The notes beneath the pieces are model-generated. The model searched no databases. It was not told the origin of the DNA and saw nothing but the letters and a program-made list of their open reading frames with translations. Below are positions 54,780 through 63,605 of a stretch of DNA of 64,000 nucleotides, in pieces. The position numbers were made by a program, and so were the translations under genes. Numbering within the stretch: position 1 is the first letter of the stretch; each line of letters begins with the position of its first letter. Source of the DNA: Thiotrichales bacterium (lineage in GTDB: Bacteria; Pseudomonadota; Gammaproteobacteria; Beggiatoales; Beggiatoaceae); the NCBI GenBank assembly GCA_016745035.1, contig JADGDE010000007.1, forward strand, positions 111,333 through 175,332, written 5' to 3'.

Positions 54780-55404
54780 CGACACCACCTTCATAGGCAC
54801 AGACACCGACACGGGGAGAGTTTGCTGCGGGCAATAACATCTCTTCGCCACATTCGTGCCCCTTAGCACAAGCGGCACATAACCAACCTTTTTCGTCCCA
54901 AATACATTCGGTGCAAATATGTACCGCCGGTTTACCACATTGATAACAAGGGATTTCAGGGGCATGGTTACGCGCCAATAAAGTCAGGGCAGGAAACGTA
55001 TCAGCGGGGGCTTGGTGTGTGGCGACGGATTGGAGTTGTAAATTGGTACTACTACCAAAATCGTAAGTGTAGTTTAACTTGGTCTTAGGCGGAAGTGCCT
55101 GTGCAATTGTCGCATCCATAGGCTGAGATCTAAACTCACTCAAATGTCCACAACACTCGACCCAAGTATCACGTAAAAACTGGTCTAAATCAGCTAATGT
55201 TTGCTTATTATTGACTAGGACATGCAACCAATAAGTGGTCGTATGCGGGTTCATAATAGCAATATGTGTCCATGTTTGTGCTGCTTTGGTGCTATTGTTA
55301 GCAACAATTTTTTCATTAATACAATTACTTAAATGTTTGGAGATACCTGTGCGAGCATAGTCTTTTTTACATAAACGACAAGTGCCTTTACTAAAATCTG
55401 CCAT
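54772..55404 (-). CDS. double zinc-finger protein with pRiA4b ORF-3-like core
   Basis: 210 residues. The N-terminal finger GTCRLCKKDYARTGISKHLS(N)C is C2HC type. The middle, YWLHVLVNNKQTLADLDQFL then RDTWVECCGHLSEF, resembles the pRiA4b ORF-3-like domain. The C-terminal part has two more CxxC pairs: IPCYQCGKPAVHICTECIW and WLCAACAKGHECGEEMLLP. It ends with NSPRVGVCAYEGG. A nucleic-acid or protein scaffold role is possible. It lies 11 bases after the radical SAM gene and overlaps the HAD gene by eight bases. Confidence 0.72.
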   Translation of the reverse strand: MADFSKGTCRLCKKDYARTGISKHLSNCINEKIVANNSTKAAQTWTHIAIMNPHTTTYWLHVLVNNKQTLADLDQFLRDTWVECCGHLSEFRSQPMDATIAQALPPKTKLNYTYDFGSSTNLQLQSVATHQAPADTFPALTLLARNHAPEIPCYQCGKPAVHICTECIWDEKGWLCAACAKGHECGEEMLLPAANSPRVGVCAYEGGVDD

Positions 55405-55415
55405 GGTTTATTTCC

Positions 55416-57119
55416 TTATGGATTTTTAACTAATTGTTGGGTCATGTGTAGACGCATATCCGCATCTTCGGTCAGGGCATGAAACAATTGATGCGGGCTA
55501 CTGGCATGGCGAATTTTTTGCTCCAAATCATCGCGCAACTCGGCATAATAATCCAGCAAACGCCGATCAAAGTCGCGTAGCGCTCGGCTTAAAGGGTCTT
55601 TGGCATGACGGCTGAGAATTTTATCCAATCCGTCTTGGTAAAAGTCGCCCAAACTCACATGCACCGCCGAAAACAAGGTTGCCCAGCCATTAAACCAAAA
55701 CATCAAATCGGTGTCTAAGCCCTCGCCTGCTTTTGCGCCGTGGGTCAGCACTTGGGCGAGATAATCCGTTTCTTTCACCGCCTCACTGGGGTCAAGCTGG
55801 CTGGCTCGACCATAATTATCAATCACCGAGCTGGTGAGCAATATCGGTTTATTGGGGTAGCGCGTTAAGACAAAGCTGGCATCTTTGAGCACTTGCCCCC
55901 GTTCTTTATTATGCGGATTGCTTTTTTGCCGTACAGACGGGGCGCTGGAGAGAATTTGCACTTGCTGTCCGCGCTTGCCCAAAGTCTCTAAAAGACGCTT
56001 AAATACGCCTTTATGAAACACGTCCATAGAAAAGTTGAGATGGGTTTGTTTGTGTAATAAACACAATTGAATCGCGTCATAATGTGGCGCGGCTTCGACC
56101 AAATTCGCCATATTAGCGACTGGAATTCGCTCTTTATAAACGCCGTGTTTATCGCGCATCACTTCTTGGTGAAAATCATCAAAACTGATTTGTAAGAGAA
56201 TTTTAGCCTTTACCCAATGCAAAGGGCGACGGCGCAAGGCTTGCGCCATTTTATCCAATACCGCACGGGTGCTGTGTTTATCTTTGGCAAAATCCCCATT
56301 TAACAAAACTGCAAAATGCTGCACCTTATCTTGGGTTTGAATCGCTCGATAAAAACTGTCCATGTGCAAGGTCAAATCCCCACCTGTAAACAAGACGCTG
56401 TTGCTAAGCTGGTTTACCGCCTGATACAACGGCTCAGGTTCAGGATAATCTTTCACCAAGGGGCGGAAAATAAACATACAATGCCGACAGGTTTGTGGGC
56501 AACCCATTGCCGGAATTAAGCCTAGTTTGGCAAACTGCTGGGTTGCGGTTTTATCGGGCAGCGTGTCAATGAGTTTTAAGCGTTGTTGGTCGGCATCGTC
56601 TAATAAGTCTCGATAGCGCTGGCGCTCGTCTTTGGCTAGCGTCGCATAAGCGATTTTTTGACTTTTAGGAAACGGGTCTAGCGGTCGCCAACAGCTCAAT
56701 AAATATTGACAAAATTGCTCTGGGTCATGCTGATGCTGAGCTAAGAGCTGTAATAATTGCCCCCGTTGTGCGGGACTATTTTCCGGTGCGCTTTGCCAAT
56801 GCTGGATATAACCGCGAATAAAATCGGCATCACTGGGAGAGTCGACCAATAAATCCATCAAAAAGGCATGGCGCTTGCGAAACCGGCTCAAGAGTTCATC
56901 GACTAAATCGGCAGGCACATGCTGGCGCAGCCAATGATACATATGTACATAACTGAGAATAAAACTTAATTGCCCCGCATCGGGACGTGGGGCTAAGCTT
57001 TGCTGCATATCGCCTGCGGTCAGGCGATTTAATTCAGCCTTAAAACGTTGGCGCAGTTGTGCCATAAATAGATTTTTTAATTCAGCCTGAGCGCTGGCAT
57101 CGCTATCTTGGGGGTTCAT
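55416..57119 (-). CDS. radical SAM protein, unknown substrate
   Basis: 567 residues. The iron-sulfur motif CPQTCRHCMF (CxxxCxxC, near residue 220) follows KLGLIPAMG. LFTGGDLTLHMDSFY (GGE-like SAM site) and ILLQISFDDFHQEVMRDKHG fit a radical SAM barrel to about residue 420. The N-terminal 200 residues are helical and have no recognised domain. The C-terminal part (about 440-567) is helical too. The substrate is unknown; the two genes behind it (zinc finger, HAD) are the only clue. The gap 57120-57333 shows no gene and only AT-rich sequence. Confidence 0.75.
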   Translation of the reverse strand: MNPQDSDASAQAELKNLFMAQLRQRFKAELNRLTAGDMQQSLAPRPDAGQLSFILSYVHMYHWLRQHVPADLVDELLSRFRKRHAFLMDLLVDSPSDADFIRGYIQHWQSAPENSPAQRGQLLQLLAQHQHDPEQFCQYLLSCWRPLDPFPKSQKIAYATLAKDERQRYRDLLDDADQQRLKLIDTLPDKTATQQFAKLGLIPAMGCPQTCRHCMFIFRPLVKDYPEPEPLYQAVNQLSNSVLFTGGDLTLHMDSFYRAIQTQDKVQHFAVLLNGDFAKDKHSTRAVLDKMAQALRRRPLHWVKAKILLQISFDDFHQEVMRDKHGVYKERIPVANMANLVEAAPHYDAIQLCLLHKQTHLNFSMDVFHKGVFKRLLETLGKRGQQVQILSSAPSVRQKSNPHNKERGQVLKDASFVLTRYPNKPILLTSSVIDNYGRASQLDPSEAVKETDYLAQVLTHGAKAGEGLDTDLMFWFNGWATLFSAVHVSLGDFYQDGLDKILSRHAKDPLSRALRDFDRRLLDYYAELRDDLEQKIRHASSPHQLFHALTEDADMRLHMTQQLVKNP

Positions 57120-57333
57120 GCAATCATATCAACGGTTGAAACAATGTGCATTATACTGAATATCGCTATGGTTCACATTGCACAGATTCAAAAGTTATTT
57201 TTATTTAGGCTATTTTTATAACAATAGCAACTGAATGCATCAAAATTCATATTTAAATTATTTTTATTTTAAAAGCCTATATTCGTGCCGATTTAGTTGC
57301 GATAATAGTGTGATTTAATAGGGAGAACAGGTA

Positions 57334-58416
57334 ATGGATACGATTTTGATCGTTGATGATGTGGCGGCAAATCTCACTTTTTTATTTGAAATCTTAGAAG
57401 CTGAAAATTATAAGGTGCTTTATGCCAAAAATGGTCTGGCCGCTTTAAAACGCGCGGCGTTGGGGCAGCCTGATTTAATTTTATTAGATGTGATGATGCC
57501 GGATATTGATGGCTTTGAAACCTGTAAACGCTTAAAAAAACAAGCTGAAACACAAGATATTCCGGTTATTTTTATGACCGCTTTGGATGAAGTCGATGAT
57601 AAAGTCAGAGGCTTTAGTTTGGGAGCGGTTGATTATGTCACAAAACCGATTAATAGCGCTGAATTAATAGCACGTTTGCAAACCCATTTACGTTTGTATC
57701 ATTTACAAAAACAACTGAATGATAACAATCAAAATTTAGAAAATTTTGCTAGTACAGTGGCTCATGATCTCAAAAATCCATTGACAGGGATTCAAAGCAT
57801 GTTAAGTATGATGCCCTGCCATCCTGAGACCCACTTACATGGGGAAGATGCGGCCTATTTAGGTTTAATCCACCAAGAAACCGACCGCGCGATTGAAATT
57901 ATTGATAGTTTATTATTGCTCGCCAGTTCAGATAGTCAAAATCTTGCCTTTGAAACAATTAATATGACCCAATCTGTTGGGAAAATTATCACCCATCTAC
58001 AATATTTAATTGAGCGTTATCAAGGTAAGGTTGAAATAAAAACCCCATTACCACATATTTATTCTTATCAGCCGTGGGTATTGACGATTTTAGAAAACTA
58101 TATCAGCAATGCCTTAAAATACGCAGGCGAGCCACCACAAATACGCATCAGTGCCAAACAACAACAGCAGCATTGGCGTTTTTGTATTCAAGATAATGGC
58201 GAGGCTTTATCTTTGGAGCAACAACAGTTGCTGTTTAAGCCTTTTAGCCGTTTATATAATAAGAAAAATATTGAAGGGCATGGTCTGGGTTTATCGATTG
58301 TTAAGGCAATTACCCACAAACTCGGCGGCGATGCTGGCGTAGAAAGCCATATGGAGACCGGGAATTGTTTTTATTTTAGTTTACCGGCTTTACCAGGGGA
58401 GTCCTGGCGCGTTTGA
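57334..58416 (+). CDS. response regulator fused to histidine kinase
   Basis: 360 residues starting MDTILIVDDVAANLTFLFEI after GGGAGAACAG. A receiver domain (1-120) has the phospho-acceptor in LILLDVMMPDIDGFETC (Asp near 52) and the KP lysine in VTKPINS. A short coiled linker leads to a DHp helix with phospho-accepting His in TVAHDLKNPLTGIQS (near 146). The HATPase has LENYISNALKYAG (N box) and GHGLGLSIVKAITHKLGG (G box). There is no membrane segment, so it is a soluble relay. Its 3' end overlaps the convergent glycosyltransferase by 46 bases. Confidence 0.92.
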   Translation: MDTILIVDDVAANLTFLFEILEAENYKVLYAKNGLAALKRAALGQPDLILLDVMMPDIDGFETCKRLKKQAETQDIPVIFMTALDEVDDKVRGFSLGAVDYVTKPINSAELIARLQTHLRLYHLQKQLNDNNQNLENFASTVAHDLKNPLTGIQSMLSMMPCHPETHLHGEDAAYLGLIHQETDRAIEIIDSLLLLASSDSQNLAFETINMTQSVGKIITHLQYLIERYQGKVEIKTPLPHIYSYQPWVLTILENYISNALKYAGEPPQIRISAKQQQQHWRFCIQDNGEALSLEQQQLLFKPFSRLYNKKNIEGHGLGLSIVKAITHKLGGDAGVESHMETGNCFYFSLPALPGESWRV

Positions 58417-59156
58417 GCAAACATAATTTTGAGATAACGATAATAACTGCCCTCGGCATTTGAAACGGCCAATATAAATCCCATTCGCCCATCTAAAAAA
58501 CCCGCTTTGAAAAAATAAGTCCGAATAAAACTCCACAGCCCATGCCCAATAGCAGTCATTAAGCCCGCTTCTCTACCTTTGCTGATAGCCATCTTAGCGC
58601 TAGCACTGGAATAGCGATTGACTTTATCCAAGACTTCTTCAAAATCGCTAAAGGCCTCGTGTAATAGAGGCTGTTTTAAATGCCCAACCATTCCTTCTTG
58701 GTTTAATTCCACCTTTTCATGCACCAACGCATCACTAAAACGGGCTTTATCACGTTGAAATAAGCGTAAAACGTAATCCGGTGACCAGCCGCTGTGTTGA
58801 ATCACTGTGCCACAATAACTTGAACTGCGCGGTATTTGCCAAGCAAGGGTATTTGAATCGCGGATGGCGGTTTGAATTTCAGCCGCAAGCGCTGGGCTAA
58901 CTTGTTCGTCAGCATCAATCGACAACACCCAAGGGTATTGGGCTTTGGCTAAAGCACGGTTTTTTTGTACCCCAAAGCCTTGCCAATCGGTGCTAAAAAC
59001 TAAATCGGTGTATTGCTGAGCAATACGGAGCGTTTCATCTTCACTGCCAGAATCTAGCACGATGATTTCATCCACCCATGCTAAAGACTTTAAACAGGCT
59101 TCAATCGATTCGGCTTCATTCTTGGCGATAATAATTGCGGAGATTTGCGCCATCAT
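58371..59156 (-). CDS. LPS-core-type glycosyltransferase family 2
   Basis: 261 residues from the ATG at 59156 (a second ATG follows directly). The family 2 fold shows ISAIIIAKNEAESIEACLKS, DEIIVLDSGSEDETL, and the DxD in VLSIDADEQVSP. The C-terminal FIRTYFFKAGFLDGRMGF is the mark of WaaE/KdtX-like glucosyltransferases acting on heptose in the LPS core. The IS5-type element ends eight bases upstream of the start, and the remaining TTCCTTA holds no ribosome site, so expression may be weakened or altered. Confidence 0.85.
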   Translation of the reverse strand: MMAQISAIIIAKNEAESIEACLKSLAWVDEIIVLDSGSEDETLRIAQQYTDLVFSTDWQGFGVQKNRALAKAQYPWVLSIDADEQVSPALAAEIQTAIRDSNTLAWQIPRSSSYCGTVIQHSGWSPDYVLRLFQRDKARFSDALVHEKVELNQEGMVGHLKQPLLHEAFSDFEEVLDKVNRYSSASAKMAISKGREAGLMTAIGHGLWSFIRTYFFKAGFLDGRMGFILAVSNAEGSYYRYLKIMFAQTRQDSPGKAGKLK

Positions 59157-59163
59157 TAAGGAA

Positions 59164-60176
59164 GTTGCCAAATAAACTGGCGTGTAGAAATAGACTCCAA
59201 TATTGAGTATTTTATGAATTATCCTCTGTATTCTAAGTTAAAATTCCACAATCCAGCAACCAGATAAATGAACATATCATCTTGCCCATTTCGATTGCGA
59301 TGTACGTCATATAAGCATCTCATGCGCTTTAAGCCAGCAAACACATTTTCAATAGGCATTCTCAGTGCAGAAATAACTTTATTTTCTTCTTTTTCCTCAG
59401 CGCCAAGTTCTCTATTTCGTGGTTTTTTCTTAGGCTGCATCGTATTTTTATGGACATGTTGCACACCTTGAAATCCCTTATCAATCCATAAGCAACACTC
59501 TGATGGAATAAAGCGAAATGACGTTTCTTTATCAAATATTTTTTTATCATGATAATGCCCAGCTTTAGCTGCCCCTAAAAATAGAATTTTTTTTTCGGGG
59601 TTTGAGGCGGCAATATTTTTTCGAGTATGTGCCTTTTGCTTGCCTGAATAATATTTACGCTGTGTTTTGTTGTTAGTAGCACGTTGTGTTCTACGTTCTG
59701 TCACATCAATTAACAAATCTTTTTCGTTAGGAAAAAGCTGTAGAAACTCAGTAACATTGGAGATTTTACGCGCGGGTAATACCTGCTTTTCCCCGAGTGT
59801 TGCCTCAAGAACTGGGAGCAATCGTTTAACCCAGTCACAGCAATTTCCTGCATCTAAGTCAAATAGCACGCCTTGCAAATCATAATAACATTTTAGATAA
59901 ATCAAAATGAACGACAGTTTGAGACTAGGACTGGAAAGTCGTGACTTTTTACCTCCTCTTTTTTTGCGCACACAGCCTCGATCTGCTCTCTGTGCATCTA
60001 TTGCTTTTTCATAATTTCTATCGAAACTCTCGACCAATTCATTAAATTGCTCAAGACTTAAGCCAAACATGGCTTTCATGGTTCGTTCTGTTTTTTGAAT
60101 TCGCTCTAAGTTCAGCATTTTTCTAGTTCTTAAGTGGCTTTTCCATAGTTTCTAACTTTTCAACTTATTTGGCAAC
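59164..60176 (-). mobile_element. IS5-type element (ISL2-like), apparently intact
   Basis: Terminal inverted repeats GTTGCCAAATAA (59164-59175) and TTATTTGGCAAC (60165-60176) bound a 1013-base element with one full transposase. A target duplication is not evident (GAA left, AGG right). It is inserted between the glycosyltransferase start and the next element. Confidence 0.85.
59219..60118 (-). CDS. IS5-family transposase
   Basis: 299 residues, uninterrupted. An N-terminal helix-turn-helix (LSLEQFNELVESFDRNYEKA and SPSLKLSFILIYLKCYYDLQ) precedes a DDE domain: LLIDVTERRTQR (first D), CLWIDKGFQGVQHVHK (second D), and RMPIENVFAGLKRMRCLYDV (E). It is a full-length DDE_Tnp_4-type enzyme that cuts and pastes the element. 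It starts 58 bases inside the right terminal repeat. Confidence 0.88.
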   Translation of the reverse strand: MLNLERIQKTERTMKAMFGLSLEQFNELVESFDRNYEKAIDAQRADRGCVRKKRGGKKSRLSSPSLKLSFILIYLKCYYDLQGVLFDLDAGNCCDWVKRLLPVLEATLGEKQVLPARKISNVTEFLQLFPNEKDLLIDVTERRTQRATNNKTQRKYYSGKQKAHTRKNIAASNPEKKILFLGAAKAGHYHDKKIFDKETSFRFIPSECCLWIDKGFQGVQHVHKNTMQPKKKPRNRELGAEEKEENKVISALRMPIENVFAGLKRMRCLYDVHRNRNGQDDMFIYLVAGLWNFNLEYRG

Positions 60177-60187
60177 AGGTTTATTAA

Positions 60188-60999
60188 CTGATGTTACGCA
60201 CTCCCTCCCAGATATATCACCATAAGATGGTAAGCTAGGTGCATGAACAAAGAACTCTTAAACCTTTACAGCGACTATCTCATCAGTTCATTTAGCTACA
60301 CAACTGCCACGGGTTTATCTAAGGCGGTACAAGGTCAAGTTAGTCATGACCAAGTGACGCGGTTTTTATCAAAAGAAGCTCTGGATTCTAAGCAGTTGTG
60401 GTTACAGATAAAACCAAGTAGCATATCGGTATGTATTGATGGACAGTTGGTTTGGCTCTAAAGAAAATATGAACTTTATCCATAAGGACTTAGGCAAACA
60501 TTTTGTAACAGCATTAAAGAGTAATCGCACCATTGCCTTGAGTGAGGAAGATAAAAAGCAAGGTCGTTTTACATCAGTTAAATCTTTAGATTGGTCAGAA
60601 CAAACACCGAAAACAGCATGGATTAAAGGACTGAGTTTTCCAGTCTTAATTCATCGCCAAGTTTTTAAAAACAAAGATGGAAGTTCGGGTATATTGTATC
60701 TTGCCTGTAGCGATTTAACTTGTGATTCGACCTCAATTGAAACAATCTATCAAAAACGATGGAAAGTGGAAGTCTTTCATAAAACGCTCAAGTTGAATAC
60801 CAGTTTGGCTAAATCCCCTACCAAATTTGTGCTTGCCCAAAGCAACCATATTTTCATGTCTATTTATGCTGCATTCCAATTGGAATGTTTACACTTAACT
60901 CATAAACTCAACCATTTTACTTTGCGAGCACAATTGTATATGAGGGCATTGCGAGGTGCTATGGATGAGCTTAATTCGCTTCGAACGGCGTAACATCAG
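60188..60999 (+). mobile_element. internally deleted DDE element with MITE-type ends
   Basis: The ends CTGATGTTACGCACTCC and GGCGTAACATCAG (inverted) share 12-15 bases with every MITE in this window. TTATTAA (60181-60187) and TTATTTA (61000-61006) flank it as near-matching 7-mers. At 812 bases it is shorter than a typical element of this class, because the transposase lost its middle. Confidence 0.8.
60243..60993 (+). pseudogene. IS4/IS701-like transposase with central deletion
   Basis: The first part, MNKELLNLYSDYLISSFSYT and GQVSHDQVTRFLSKEALDSK, is the N-terminal domain and runs to SISVCIDG. The second part resumes out of frame at DSWFGSKENMNFIHKDLGKH (second catalytic D) and continues to IYQKRWKVEVFHKTLK, the Y..R...E......K motif of IS4-type enzymes. 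Everything between the first and second catalytic aspartates is gone, and the frames do not join (junction near 60440). The gene cannot make active transposase. Confidence 0.83.
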
Positions 61000-61022
61000 T
61001 TATTTAACATAATGACATCGTT

Positions 61023-61946
61023 ATGAGCAAAGACTTTTCTAAACAAGATTTACACGGGCATTCCTTTCGCGGACAAGATCTGCGCGGGGCAGATTTTAGC
61101 CATGCTGATATTCAAGGGGCTTGTTTTCGCGGTGCAAATTTAGAAGGGGCGAATTTTACCGGGGCAGCTTGTGGGCTTGGTGAGCTACGCAGTTTGCCTT
61201 TGTTTGCCCTCATCATTTTTTTAGCCCTTATCAATGCTTTTTTCTTTGTCTTTGTATGGAGTGCTATCGTGCTGTCTACACAAGCCTTTGATCAATCCCT
61301 CTCTGCTATCAATTTTTCTGAGACAGAAACACAGCTCATTGCTGCCGGAATCTATATGTGCATTTTTTTATTCACGGTTTGGCGTGAGCTGCACCAACAT
61401 TATTGGTCATCTATTCTCATTGCATGGGTATTTATCGCAGTGCTACTGAGTATTACTGGTGCGTTGGGTACGGGTATCGCAACAGTTATCGTAGGGGTTC
61501 CCTTAATGATGGCGACAACCCTAATGACCGCCATAGTTGTGATGTTTTGGTTGGCTGACAGCAGTATGATATTTGCGGTTTGTACTGCGATTGTCATCTC
61601 ATTTACCTCTGGGGTTAGCGGTTGGATAGTAGCTGCAGTGATGTTGCTAACGGCTCTTTTATTGTATTGGCGTATGTCTGTACAAGAAGACAGCCAGTTT
61701 GAGCGCTTACGCCATTGGGGCTTGGCTCTGAAAACCGTGATCGGCACGGATTTTAGAGATGCAAACCTAACACAAGCTAACTTTAGCGAAGCCAATTTGG
61801 CACATGCCCGCTTTTCCCCACAGACTGATTTGACCCATGCTTGCTTTCAAAAAGCCGACAACCTGAATTTAAGCTACAGCAAAAACACCTTGTTGGAACA
61901 AAAAGCCGTCCGTGATTTACTCAGCACAGGGCAAAGCGCTGGGTAA
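61023..61946 (+). CDS. pentapeptide-repeat membrane protein
   Basis: 307 residues. A(D/N)LxX repeats occur at both ends: FSKQDLHGHSFRGQDLRGAD and ANLEGANFTGAA (residues about 5-50), then FRDANLTQANFSEANLAHAR (about 240-260). Four to six helices lie between (SLPLFALIIFLALINAFFFV through MLLTALLLYWRMSV). Split repeats round a membrane domain suggest one cytoplasmic right-handed helix made from both termini. Function unknown. The start follows the deleted element by 23 bases, so its native promoter may be disrupted. Confidence 0.8.
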   Translation: MSKDFSKQDLHGHSFRGQDLRGADFSHADIQGACFRGANLEGANFTGAACGLGELRSLPLFALIIFLALINAFFFVFVWSAIVLSTQAFDQSLSAINFSETETQLIAAGIYMCIFLFTVWRELHQHYWSSILIAWVFIAVLLSITGALGTGIATVIVGVPLMMATTLMTAIVVMFWLADSSMIFAVCTAIVISFTSGVSGWIVAAVMLLTALLLYWRMSVQEDSQFERLRHWGLALKTVIGTDFRDANLTQANFSEANLAHARFSPQTDLTHACFQKADNLNLSYSKNTLLEQKAVRDLLSTGQSAG

Positions 61947-61986
61947 AATTGCTCAGAGCTTAATTGGAACTAAATAAAAGGCGATT

Positions 61987-62314
61987 GTGGTTTTGCCCAG
62001 GCATTTACATTGTATTTGGCAACTGCCGCAAAAAGATGCTGAATATTCAAATCGTTGGCGCTTAATAAAAAGCCATTTTTCCAAAAGATTACCTGATGTT
62101 GAAAAACGGAGCGACAGTCGTTTAAAACGTAAAGAACGGGGTATTTGGCAACGGCGGTTTTGGGAACACATGATTCATGATGAACGTGACTATCAACAGA
62201 ATGTTGATTATATTCATTACAACCCGCTCAAACAAACATAAGTGGGGAAAGCGGGCGGTTGATTGGTCTTATTCGAGTTACCATCGCCAAAAAATTTATA
62301 TCTGCAACTCCTAA
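61987..62314 (+). pseudogene. REP-associated tyrosine transposase, truncated and frameshifted
   Basis: VLPRHLHCIWQLPQKDAEYS holds the HUH motif (HLH), and the text continues to RFWEHMIHDERDYQQNVDYI with the catalytic tyrosine region and HYNPLK. The frame then slips: in the shifted frame KHKWGKRAVDWSYSSYHR completes the family's usual ending at 62314. The first 60 or so residues are missing. An IS200/RAYT relic. Confidence 0.8.
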
Positions 62315-62364
62315 CATGGCAAAAAGAGATAGCCGAATTTAATGTAGGCGGAGAAAAATCGTAG

Positions 62365-62390
62365 GGTGCGTTAGCACAGCGTAACGCACC
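62365..62390. repeat. REP-like palindrome
   Basis: GGTGCGTTA (62365-62373) and TAACGCACC (62382-62390) form a 9-bp perfect stem with loop GCACAGCG, inside the sequence GTAGGGTGCGTTAGCACAGC. This is a widespread repeat type and lies between a broken and an intact REP-associated transposase. Confidence 0.7.
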
Positions 62391-62480
62391 GTCTTTAATG
62401 CCAATATCAAGATGATAATCTTCATCCTGATAAATTAAGATCAAAATTGGCGTTTAATGAAAAAATCTATGAATTTTTAA

Positions 62481-63491
62481 CTACTGATATAGCCTTTTTG
62501 CTGCTTGCTGTCCCTTAAACCAGCGCTTACCTTGTTTAATTCGCTCTGTAATAACATGCCGAATCAAACCAATAACCCGATAAAAGCGCTGCCCGAAGTG
62601 CTCAACTCCATCAACCCATTCCGCTTCATTGATTTCTAAGCGTTGTAGAATAGGTTGAAGGTGTGGCGGAATTGTTCCGCGTTTGCCCTCTTTGATTTGT
62701 CCTCCTGTCCAATCAACCAATTTTAGATATTCATCCTGTTCTATCGGTAGACATAACAAGTTTGAATTATTGAGTTTTTTCTGTAAACGCTCTTTATAGT
62801 TATGGGCAAAAGGAGTTAGTGCGGCAGGCTTATGTTTATGCTCAAGTTTTTGTCGTGTCTCAATCCGAGCAGAAATAGAAGTATAATCTGATTGTTCTGG
62901 GGTTTCTGCCATTTTTGCACGAACAGGATTCAAATCCACATAAGCCATACAAGTGAGCAAAGCCGAACTATCAAGCAATAATTGCGACTTAAAACGCCCC
63001 TCCCAAAAGCGCCCTGTACAACCATCTTCTTTGTTTGCCATACGGGCAATGGGTTCATTGAGGCAGCGCATAAACCAACTTAAATCAGCTAAGCGCTCTC
63101 GCCATAGTGTGACTTGCTCCTCATCACTGGCTAAGCGTTTGAGATGAAAGCCTTTATTTTCAGCTTCGGGGTCTTCCTTGAGCCATTTTGGGGTAAATAT
63201 TTGCCACCAGCGCAGCACTACTTCCTCAGCAGACCACGTTAAACTACGCTCAAAATCAATGTGTAAGACAATATGGTAATGATTACTCATCACCGCATAA
63301 GCACAAATATCGACAGCAAAATTTTTACTTAATAAATCGATACGCTCAACAATCCATTGTTTTCTATGTGAATAATCTTGTCCTGTTGAAACATCTTCCC
63401 CATAGAGCCAAGCGCGGCGCACAGCACGACTCACCACATGATAATAAGCATTTTTTTGTTTTCTAATTTGTGTTTTTCTGGCATCCGTCAT
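62481..63491 (-). CDS. REP-associated tyrosine transposase (Y1 HUH family)
   Basis: 336 residues. The N-terminal YYHVVSRAVRRAWLYGED is followed by the HUH motif in AVMSNHYHIVLH (near 92). The catalytic-tyrosine helix reads LLTCMAYVDLNPVRAKMA near 205, and GCTGRFWEGRFKSQLLLD near 178 is typical of the larger transposases of this family. The C-terminal 120 residues are basic and lack a known domain. These single-strand transposases act on REP hairpins and are often domesticated. The gene looks intact. Confidence 0.85.
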   Translation of the reverse strand: MTDARKTQIRKQKNAYYHVVSRAVRRAWLYGEDVSTGQDYSHRKQWIVERIDLLSKNFAVDICAYAVMSNHYHIVLHIDFERSLTWSAEEVVLRWWQIFTPKWLKEDPEAENKGFHLKRLASDEEQVTLWRERLADLSWFMRCLNEPIARMANKEDGCTGRFWEGRFKSQLLLDSSALLTCMAYVDLNPVRAKMAETPEQSDYTSISARIETRQKLEHKHKPAALTPFAHNYKERLQKKLNNSNLLCLPIEQDEYLKLVDWTGGQIKEGKRGTIPPHLQPILQRLEINEAEWVDGVEHFGQRFYRVIGLIRHVITERIKQGKRWFKGQQAAKRLYQ

Positions 63492-63605
63492 TGTGCCTCT
63501 CCCCTTAAATATTTAATGCTGGCTTGAAGTTTAGCTGAAAAGCTGAGAAATATCTATATTTAATGGGTGTCCTTAAGTTTTTTTTAAGTTTTTTCCTTAA
63601 GTTTT

